This document shows, in pieces, positions 21,828 through 31,403 of a stretch of DNA of 64,000 nucleotides (position 1 is its first letter; every line of letters starts with the position of its first letter). The DNA comes from Coccinella septempunctata (Eukaryota > Arthropoda > Insecta > Coleoptera > Coccinellidae), in contig NC_058196.1 in NCBI RefSeq assembly GCF_907165205.1, positions 33,274,501 through 33,338,500 of the forward strand. Direction: 5' to 3'. The position numbers and the translations under genes were made by a program. Under the pieces are notes generated by a model that ran no database searches, had not been told where the DNA came from, and saw nothing but the letters and a program-made list of their open reading frames with translations.

Positions 21828-23791
21828 GTGGGCTTTTCCATGATAGATTCCCCTACGTGAGTCACTTGTTCGAAGTCCCTCTTCTCAGATATCTGACCAT
21901 AGTGTCGTTAGTTTGCATGGCAGCTGGTTTAATCACCAACGTCACTCGTTTGTGCCTCGACTGGGATGTAGTAGAAATGGTTCGACACGGATTCTTATTG
22001 GTTCTCTGTTCATTTGTAAGTTTGTGAAGACTTATACGCACTTATCATTTTTCAAATCATTATCGCTGGCTATAATCATTGTTAGAACACAACTATTTAT
22101 GCAAGAAGAACTTTGAATGTTCTGTGGTTGAAAGTTCTGTGATCATACGAATCACAGATTACTCCATAGAGAAAGGGTGTTTCTGGATTACTCTCTGCAA
22201 TCTGTGGTATGAATCAAGCTACGCATTACGTTTAGTCACAGAAATATCAACTCTTGGATTCCATATCAGATTTTCGAAGACGTTAATTTTCAGGCGACAC
22301 ACATTGGTTTTCTCTCTCTCATTTCGAGAGCTTATTTCGCCTCAGTCATAGAGCTGAAGGGTGAACTGTGGAGTTGTGAGGACGCCGGAGCTGAACTCAA
22401 GAAGAAAATTCGCAAGGACATCCACCTTCTTCAATATCAGAGAATCATCACCACGATAGTTTGCGTGCTCACCGTGTTCATATTACCTTTCAGCGGAGAC
22501 ATAAGGGAAATTTTCGGCATCTTGTACATATTCAAGGATATAGCGACAAAACCCTGGTTCAACTACGTGTATTATTTCATGAAGGTATTGCAGGCCTTAG
22601 TTTCTGCCGCATTCCCAAGCCCTTGTTTCATGCTGATCTACAGCATAAGCGACTGTACGTACGCTCTGATGATCATCAGGGAAAGGGTGCAACTTGTAGA
22701 GAAAACATTCGGTAGGAAAGAGATGTGGTTTTATGAGGATTCATATCAGAAGTACGTGGAAATTATGTTGAAATCATGCATTAAGCAGCACGTTTTGATT
22801 AAGAGGTGAGCAGTATGGGATGTAATTCAATTCTGGTGGTTTTTGTGTATAACTCGAAAACTGTTGATATTGTTGGAAAGCTTAACAACATAATTTTTTC
22901 AAGGTACTACAGGATCATCGTTTGGACAATAGAAAACAGCCTGTTCTTGTCCTTTTTAACGGCGGTTTCATTGTTTGCTCTCTTCTACTTCAATGTCGTT
23001 ATGGTAACTTTAAGTTTTTCAAACATTTATTGTAATTGAGCTGTTCATGGATATTTTCCAATCTTTTTTCAGCGTTTAAGTGCGTCTGTGTTGTTCAAAT
23101 ATTTCATTATGATCCTTCTAATGTTCACCTTCACCTTTAATTATTGCCTGATCGGACAAAATTTGAAAGACGAGGTGAGATAACGAACTTACACTCCTGT
23201 CTTGATTGGTGTGTGGTAAAATTTACAAAATTACAGTGCGAATTATTACATCAGGATCTGTATGCATGTCCCTGGTTCTTATGGAACAAATCGAACAAGA
23301 ATCTGTACTTGATGTTCCTCATGCACACACGTGAACCGCTGGTATTTCAAAGTATAGACATCTATTTGAACAAGACAATTTTCGTCAAGGTAACTATACC
23401 GTTTCTTCGGATATGATATAAAGAAAAAACGAATCTTTGATGCTATTCTAGTAGAATATCCTTGACCAAGGATTTCATCTGTTTTGTGTTTAAGAGTAGC
23501 GCCTAGCTTGTACCATACACTTTAGTCACAGTGTGTTCTATGGCTCCAACCTCGAACACAGAGCAAATTCATATTTTCTATGCGCTTTTTATCATCTATT
23601 TTTGTTCTGTGCGCAGAACTTGGGGTGCGTTCCACTAGGCGATCACAACGCTCAAAACGTACCTAGGACGAATTTTTTACTCATTTTTTAATCTTCGACA
23701 TCATATGAATTAATATTTTTGTTTTCTCTTTCAGATGATACGAACAACTGCCTCACTTTTAACTGCCATTAGACAAATGGCTAATCTTTAA
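21828..23791 (+). CDS. Odorant receptor (7tm_6 family), N-terminal exon not found
   Basis: Insect odorant receptors are seven-helix ligand-gated ion channel subunits that pair with Orco in olfactory neurons. Exons: 21828-22015, 22294-22805, 22904-23003, 23073-23174, 23237-23389, 23735-23791, giving 370 residues visible. Hydrophobic segments include YLTIVSLVCMAAGLITN, RIITTIVCVLTVFILPF, FLSFLTAVSLFALFYF and YFIMILLMFTFTFNYCLIG. The diagnostic C-terminus is present: LYACPWFLWNKSNKNLYLMF followed by MIRTTASLLTAIRQM, with the typical late short exons. The first visible exon starts in phase 1 with no in-frame ATG before an upstream stop at 21755, so at least one earlier exon is needed. All visible exons are intact, so it may be functional; a 5'-truncated pseudogene cannot be excluded. 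Confidence 0.82.
22114..22170. repeat. Fragment of the GTTCTGTG palindromic family in an odorant receptor intron
   Basis: ATGTTCTGTGGTTGAAAGTT is followed by GTGATCATACGAATCAC, which is itself a near palindrome. It lies in the first visible intron of the odorant receptor. Confidence 0.4.
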
Positions 23792-24709
23792 GCAACTTGA
23801 AAAATTGTTTGTGCATGTTTTGTAGAACTGCTTGAACAAACTTTAATATACGATATAGCTTGAGAAATTTGTTTCTTTGAACTCGAGAACAATCGTTAAA
23901 TTTGAGGTTAGGTAGACATCCGAATGGAAAAATGTAGAAGCGACATGAACTAATAGCAAAAAACACTATTGAAAATATTAATGAAATAAAAACCGATTAA
24001 TTGAGCGAGTCTTTGTACAGAAAATTTGCAGTACTCACTAGATAAAAGAATTTTTGTCGGTCAAGTCCAACGATGGCTAAAGTTGGGAATGACTTCAGGG
24101 AGATCCCTTAGCAGCTCAACCCCAAAAGAGGTATAGACTGTTCTCTAAGACCCTTTCATCATTCCTTCTTTTCGCACATTCATCAGTATGAATACTTAAA
24201 TCCAAATAGGTTCACGAATCAACAGATATTCATTTTTCAAAATGGTGTATGCTCAAAGAGCATGCTCGTGTTCTATAAATCATAAAGAAAACCATAGAGC
24301 ATCATTGATATGGCTTCGTTCAAATTTGGATAAAGAGAAAAATACTTTCAAGAAAATATTCAGAAACTGACGAAAGTTTCTAGAGTATTTTGATACTATA
24401 TTTAAATTGAAAATTGAAGGAAAATCGTTTCGATTTGTAGTAACTGTGTTAGGAATTATTTTCTATGAATAAATACGTTAAACTGTCAATATCACAGACA
24501 AAGATTCTTTCTCTATGTACAATTTTACTGTTCTCAGTGTTCTCTGTTTTGGCGGGTTAAAAACAATGACAATTATTGCTTTGGAATATTGGGATTTTCA
24601 GAAGTTTGAAAATATTGCGATGATATATGTTCCGTTTTCTAAGTATTAATAATTATAATCTGTTTCCTAACTCATGTAGTGAAGTATATGCCATTGAGGA
24701 TCAGCAAAG
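23792..24709. other. Intergenic region with a dispersed repeat copy
   Basis: Between the odorant receptor stop and NPAT. Contains the repeat at 24060-24175 and otherwise AT-rich sequence. The ACTCATGTAGTG to AGGATCAG stretch just before 24710 may hold the NPAT transcription start or a 5' acceptor (GATCAG|CAAAG). Confidence 0.5.
24060..24175. repeat. Dispersed repeat, copy 2
   Basis: GTCCAACGATGGCTAAAGTT, GGGAGATCCCTTAGCAGC and a downstream CATCATTCCTTCTTTTCG parallel the copy at 3496-3606. Both are in the same orientation and both are intergenic. Confidence 0.6.
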
Positions 24710-27700
24710 ATGGAAATAAGCAAGAACCAAATTGCTAGACTTGTTTTGGGTACTAAGTTCTTTACAAAAATGTTAACACAGTTTCAACAAAAGTTCCTTT
24801 GTAGGTTATTTAAAAAGCGAAAACTGCAAAAGCGCTTTCAATGAATTTCTCCTGAAATCTCAGTATTTGAAGTCTTATGCTCTGTTTGTGAAGAATGGAA
24901 AATACTTTGCGACTCGTGTTGGAGGTCTCACTCTGGAGGATATCTTAGCAGAGTACTCTGATATAGCTTTAATTGGTAAGCAAAGATTACTTTTAGGCCC
25001 ATCCTATATATAATTGATTCTGTTTTAGTTCAAGGGAGGTTAGAGCAAACAGATTACTATGAGAAGGGTCATAAAATGAAACTTTCAGAACAATTAACAT
25101 ATATTCTGGAGAATAATTCACGTGTATCCTCTCCTGCATTGTGAGTATCCTTTTGTCTATAAGTATTGCACCTATTTTGTTTCCAATCATAGAAACTACT
25201 TTAGGATATCAATATATTTTATTATCATCAAAGCTCTTCATTGTAGGTCGAAAAATTTGGAAGCTACGCCAATTGAATCTTTACCCGGTAATTCAACAAA
25301 TAATTCTTATAAACCACCTACATCATCTCCAGGCAAATCCACAATAGACACTGCATCACACAATTCACCAGTAAGTGCAAACTGTAAATTATTCCCTTGA
25401 CCAGTTTGTGTTTGGTTCACGGTATTAAAATTAGGCAATTTTTGCAGGGGCCATCTGATGATAAAGGTGAAAAAACATTGGCTGAGCTTGATAATCAAAT
25501 TCGATCGATAAAGCAGAAAGCGGAAAAGGATCCAGTATTTGATAGACTTCTGGAAGAAATCATAGGTAAAGTAAAGAGTGTGTACAGTGAGCTTGTGCAT
25601 GGTGAGCAAATTTTGATGTTTTAGTAGGACAGCTGTAGAAACTGTAGTAGAGAGAAAAAAAACTACACCTAAATTATCATTTAGGTTATGTAAAAATAAA
25701 TTCAACAGTGTTACTTGTATTCAAATAGAGATGTAATGGATTCATGTGTCAGTTTGGAATTTTAAAGGCTTCATATTTACTTTTTTAGGGCAGAAAAATG
25801 AAGCATCTACTGACACTTCCAACAATAAAAGCATGGAAAATAATCGGTGAGTCACTTGAATCCCTAATTCCCATTATAACTTCATCTATTTTTTTCTTTG
25901 TAGAACTACCACAATCATAGAACCCTCAACAATGGGGCAAAGCTCCTCCGCCGTTCTGAGCCTGGATATAACGGAGCCCCAGTCTGGTCAGGGGCCGAAG
26001 AAAGCTATCGGTATGGTCCCCGACCCTCACGCAATCGCACCGGTCTTACCGCAGCAGAATCAATTCTTCCTGACCAGTAACGGAGGGCTGCTGATGTTAC
26101 CTCCGCTGATGGCCGCTTCCAATTACGTGTTTTTGAATGGCAGCCAACCGACGACTACCGTGCCCGCCAGCAATCCGTTGACAGAGACGGATATCATGAA
26201 GATGCCCACTCTGTTGGTGGACGACTGTTCGTCGGCACAGCAGACGCTTATGCCAAGTGAGATTTTCTGTTGATATTTCGACGTTTGAGTGATAAGTTGG
26301 CCGGTGGTTCGCACGTTTTCGTGAATTTTTTCAAAGTTCGTAGTTAGTCGAATAGAAAAAGGTAGAATTGTGAGGTGATTCGATAACCTCGGGTAGAAAC
26401 TCAGCGGTTTGTGAAGTTTTTGTGATTGTTTTGAGAAAAATTGTGAGAACGGTAGGTCACAGTTTTTGAGATATTTTTGAAAGGGGGGGTTTTTTAAAAA
26501 AATTAAGTTTGACGAGTCGAGTTCATCCAAACTCAAGATTTTCAAGTTAAAACTTATATTTTTTATCGTTTCAGTTGATTCTACGTGAAAAAAGGGGTTT
26601 ACTTGAATCGAGTCTGCATCTAAAATGGAAACTTTCAGAGTTATCGATGAAAACTTTGAAATAACGGAAAAGAGACATTTCGTATCGTTTGATTATTCTG
26701 TGACTTCCGGAAACCATGGAAAATCACTGAAATTCGATGTTCCGATAAATAATTTCGACGTTTTATGAATTTTTAACAGTACCAACATAAAATTTATGGT
26801 TTTGGGAAGTCACAGAATAATCGGCTCTTTTTTCTCATTTCAAGGTTTTCTCTGATAACTCTGTGAGTTTCTATTGTAGGTGTAGGGTTCTTTTTCTACA
26901 TAGAATCTACTGAATGAATAAAAAAAATCTGGTATAATTTGAAAATTTCGAGTTTTGATGAATTTGATTTGTTCAATTTAATGATCTTCTTGTAAATTCA
27001 AGGTTCAAATAGCAAACAACGTTATGAAATTACAAAATGGAAAAACTGAAGACAGTAAAAAAAATTTTATTTTTTTTTAAACTCTTCAGCAGAAATATTT
27101 CGAAAAGTGCTAAGTACTCCTCATTTTCACCATTTTTTTCATGAGAATCCTGATATCTCACAAATCATTGATTTTTTACCATTGGTGTAGTATATAGTTG
27201 AAATTTTCGGCCGATTTGCCTTGAAAAAAAAAAACATATTAAGGCCGGTTTCATAATCAAACCTAGGGTCACTTTAATTTTAAAGTTTCTTTTAACCCTA
27301 CTAAAAATGACAGTAAAGGAATTAAACGTTGTTTAAGAATATAATCGTTGTTTAGACAAACGGTGCAAACGGCCATTAAGCTTAAAGTGACTTTGAATTT
27401 GATTATGAAACTGGACGTTAATTTCATAAATACCGAGGCCAAAAACACCATTCTCCGCTATCGACGATAGGTACCGGTCGTACCCACCCCTGTCTGTCAT
27501 CGCTGCTAACCTCACATCTGTCAGTCGCGTTTATATTTCTATGGTCGCGTCATCTGACATTGATTTTTTCACATTTGCGTTTTGTCAATGATCACTAATT
27601 TTCCGTGGCTTTTTTTCGGTTTTCTGAATTGGATTCCGGATCGCTGCTTATGCTCCGGTTATTCGTCTTTCTTTTGGCGTATTTCGTAGAAGAGATCAGC

Positions 27701-30700
27701 TGACTTTCCCGTTTTACCCCTGTACACTCGGTGCTTACGAAATTAGCATATCAGGTATCTAGTCATCGAGACTAACAACCTTGAGCTTCACATGTTAAAT
27801 GTTGATTTTTTAATTATTTCAATATCCCCGCAGCACAAACATCCCAGGCGGCGGCGCATCAGTCCTCCCATCCGCCGCAAAGTCAACTACCCGTAATGGT
27901 GACCCAATCCCAGATAATAGTGACGTCCATGCCGCATCCGGTGATGTCGTCGCAGATCTGCACGTCCATCGCCCCGAAACCGAAAACTCTGAAGACCATA
28001 GCGCCCAAGGCGACCGCCAAGATAACCCTGGCTTCGCCCGACGGCGATTTTTACAAGGAGATCGACAAGAACGAGCCACCCGCCGAACCGCCGGCGAAAC
28101 CAGTCGGTCGCCCCGGACTGAGAAAGAGGCCGGCCAAGAACAAGGAAAATGCGCCGCTAGCCCGCAGTTCCCCCGTCAAAAACACCAGCGCGGACAAGAA
28201 GAAGAACAGCGCCAAGAGTCTGTTCCCGGACAAAGGTACGAAGAGTACGTGGGACTCGGAGTTGAGGGAACTGCTGGTGGTCAAGGATAGGGCGCGGGAG
28301 GACGACGACGACAAGATGGACGTCTCGTATGACGACGAGGAACTGAAGAGGGAGGCCATGTTGATCGAAGCTGCATTCAAGACTCCGGTGAAGGCGCAAC
28401 CCGACCCGAAAGACGAGCCTAAGGAAGAGACCCCCGAGGATAAGAAAGATACGGAGGAGAAACCCCCCGACGACTCGGAGATGGAGGAACAGGTGACGAT
28501 GATCGAACAGACCGAGGTCTACCTGAGGAACTGCAACGGTCCGCCCAGGATCAAGAAGAAGGTCAACCAGAGCGGCGCTACAGAACTGTTCGAGGTCGCC
28601 GAAGTGGTCGAGGAGACCGTCAAGGGGGACGCGTTGATCGTCGATAGGAAGATCACGATCCTGGAAACGCCGATCAAGAGTGAACTGCCGAAAACCCCGG
28701 GTAAGACGTCGGAGATGACGCCCTTCTCGAGGGCCATCGAGGATCAGTTGCAAGGCATGGATCTGCTGTCTATGCCCACGCCGTCCGTGGTCATACCCAC
28801 CCCCGGGTTCCCGATCACCCCGAACGTGGATCTGTCCACGCCCGACCACCACTCGAACAGACCGACCGACTACTCGACCTCCAGCTCCTACTACCAACCG
28901 TCGGACAACGAACAGAACAAGTCCTTCGAGCTGATGATGGAGGAGTACCGTAAGGAGGGGAAGAAGAAGGCGGAGGAGAAGAAGGTCGAAAGCGTGTCGG
29001 AGATGAAGAGACTGTTCAATAAGAACGTGATAGGTCAGAAGAATCTCAATCTGATGAAGAAGGTCTCGTCGGGTTCCGAGAGTAGCAGCAGCAGTAGTAG
29101 CAGTAGCGATAGTAGCGACAACAGCGATTCGGAGTCTGACAGCGACGCTGGAGCCAAGAACGAACCGGACAGCCCTAGGGAGTACAGTTTCAGGAAGAGA
29201 AACCCCCCGACCCCCACGGTCGATTCCAAAGAGACCAAGAAGGTGGCTACGAAGAAAGATAAGGCGAAGACCGTCAAGAAGGCGGCGGTTAAAACTCCGG
29301 CCCCGAGAAAAAATCCTCCTCGAGCGAAAACGACGAGGAACGAGTCCAAGACCAGCGAGCAGTTGGAGAACGAAAACGAGGTAACTGACGACGATTTCGC
29401 CCTACACCTGAGCACCGACGAAGACAGCGTCAACAAGGTAAACAACGAGAGGGGCGGGAATAGGACCAAGGAAGAGGCCAGTAGGTCGACCCGTAAGGAG
29501 GAACCGCCCACCGAGGCGGCCAAACAGCTCATCCAAGACCTGTACGAGAGGGGCATCCACCTCTTACCCAAGGTTTCAGCCGAGGAGGATAAACCCTCGA
29601 CCGAGAAGGACCCCAACGCTTTGGAGAACCTCGACGTGAGCTCGGAGGAGGACGAGGCTCAGAATCTGAGTCGCACCGTGAATCCGGTAGATGTCGCCTT
29701 CGACTGTAAGACGTTCGACGAGAAGGACCAGGTAAATCTGGTGTACGATTCCAGCAAGAGGAGGAAGAAGAAGGTGTACGATCTGAACGTGTTGCAGAAG
29801 AAGATCGAGGCGGACGTTTACGTGGAGTCGTTGGACGTGGATCTGAAGAGGTTCATCACTTTCACGCCCGCGGTTACGATACTCGAGTATTCCCCGAAGA
29901 AGGTGCCGGTTAAACGGAAAAAAAGCGTGAAACTGGAGGTTAAGACGAAGGTTAAGAAACAGGAGGAGGCGAAGGTGGAGAACGGACACTTGGACGGTAG
30001 TTTTAAGAAGGAGGAGAACGGGAAGAAAGTGTATTCGAATAAGTTGAGGAATCGGGGGGCCAGCGACCAGAAACCAGCCGATAAAGCGTCGGTCGGGGAT
30101 GGCGACGACGAGAAAGAGGCGGAAGCGACGGTATCGGAGAGGTTGGAGGGTGAGAAGGATGACATGCCTAGTCTGGGTGAGGGAGATGACGATTTGATGA
30201 ATTTCGCCGTTTTGGGAGGGGCGACGAAGGAGGAGGAGAAAAAGACGATCGGGAAAAGGTTAGTTGTTTCCATATTATTCGGTAATATCTCGGCTCTCGT
30301 ACAAAATCAGAAAAAAACTCAAAAAAAATCGTAAACATCAAAATCGAACTTAAAATTCCAGTAATTTTCGTAAATTTGACAACAATGGAACCGATCAAGA
30401 TATAAAATTCTATATCCACAGATTACAAAAGATTGCTTCTGTAATCTGTGGCTAAACCTTAAAATCTATGACATTTTCTGTCATTGTAGACATAGAGACA
30501 TGTCTATGATATTTATTAAGTCTATGGAAATTTTTTTATCACCTCTATGCACCGTTGCATTATTCTGTGACGAAACCATAAATATAATTCACGAAAAAAC
30601 GCCGAATCATAGAAATATAACGCCGAATAATGTCAAAATATTCCATATCACTTGGATTTAAAAGCCGACGAATTTTAAATTGTTTGCTTAAAGCAACCGA

Positions 30701-30925
30701 AAGGCACAAATGTAATTAGGCAGCGTATTGGTCATTTATCGGTCATTTCGTTTAACGTGACTTTTATTTTTCAGTAGAGAGAAGAGAAAACTCAGTACGG
30801 GGGAGGAAAGTTCTCAACCCGAGAAGAAGTCCAAGACCGAGACGGAAAAACAGGCCCTGTTGAAAAACGTCAACGTGGATTTATTTCTGAACGAATTGCA
30901 CGGTGGTTCGAAGTCGACGAAATAA
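24710..30925 (+). CDS. mxc: NPAT / Multi sex combs orthologue, histone locus body scaffold
   Basis: NPAT/Mxc nucleates the histone locus body and activates replication-dependent histone genes. Exons: 24710-24749, 24805-24975, 25029-25140, 25247-25370, 25448-25601, 25789-25846, 25904-26256, 27834-30258, 30775-30925, giving 1195 residues. A LisH motif opens the protein (NQIARLVLGYLKSENCKSAF, residues 6-25), followed by a region resembling NPAT up to LEDILAEYSDIALI. Further on are LTETDIMKMPTLLVDD, a very long Lys/Glu/Ser-rich disordered part, a serine tract (SGSESSSSSSSSSDSSD), and a conserved-looking end (NVNVDLFLNELHG). Exons 1-6 are AT-rich and exons 7-9 strongly GC-rich. LisH position and overall plan support the call; assignment of the long middle rests on position only. 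Confidence 0.82.
26562..26945. mobile_element. Foldback/inverted-repeat element in NPAT intron 7
   Basis: Left arm (about 26562-26716) and right arm (about 26798-26945) are inverted copies of each other. Matching pieces include GATTATTCTGTGACTTCC near 26690 with GGGAAGTCACAGAATAATC near 26805, and AGTTGATTCTACGTG near 26573 with CATAGAATCTACTG near 26899. There is no coding frame in the 80-base centre. A related single copy lies at 9190-9345. Confidence 0.6.
27243..27417. mobile_element. 175-bp MITE flanked by TTAA in NPAT intron 7
   Basis: The left end GGCCGGTTTCATAATCAAA is inverted at the right end as TTTGATTATGAAACTGG, extended by GTCACTTT / AAAGTGAC. TTAA occurs directly outside both ends (27239-27242 and 27418-27421), consistent with a TTAA or TNA target duplication. 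No coding capacity. It lies about 400 bp before the long NPAT exon. Confidence 0.65.
30400..30545. repeat. Palindromic repeat fragment in the last NPAT intron
   Basis: CCACAGATTACAAAAG is inverted as CTTCTGTAATCTGTGG within 45 bases, and further CTATG/CATAG pieces follow. Same family flavour as the other palindromic fragments. Confidence 0.5.
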
Positions 30926-31403
30926 CGGACGATCGTGCACCGCTCACCCATCCGGGATCGTTTATTTTTCTCATCTCTACAATTCTTTTCGAATCTTCGT
31001 CTTCTGTACAAAGTCGTTATCGTTTTTATACTATCGGAGTGCGATTAGTTTATTATTTCACCACGAGTAATTTTGAGACTGTAGGTTAAGGCAAAGTTAA
31101 GTTTATACTATCCGAGTAAACCATGTTTGTTGTTGACCTTGTGATACTTTATTCGAATTTTAACTTTGATCGATTTATTATAAGTAGATAGTAGCATTTT
31201 ATAGTGCCCTATAATTTCGAAATGTATAATATACAAAATAAATACAAGTTTTTTATACTCGATTTATTTATTCACCCCTGTCTGTGGTCGGTGCTAACCT
31301 AACTTTGGTCCATTTGACAGATACACTAGACTTCAATACTTGGTAATGCTTTATTCAATATATGATCCGTACAATAAAAATAATTAATATTAAACACTCA
31401 ATT
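30926..31403. other. 3' untranslated and convergent intergenic region
   Basis: Follows the NPAT stop and precedes the Moca-cyp stop on the opposite strand. AAATAAATACAAG near 31240 is a probable NPAT polyadenylation signal. No gene is seen. Confidence 0.5.

Noticed and set aside
28157..28897. 246-residue minus-strand open frame antisense to the long NPAT exon
   Set aside because: It is Arg/Gly/Leu/His-rich in the way expected from the complement of a GC-rich Lys/Glu/Asp coding exon, and has no domain or splice logic.
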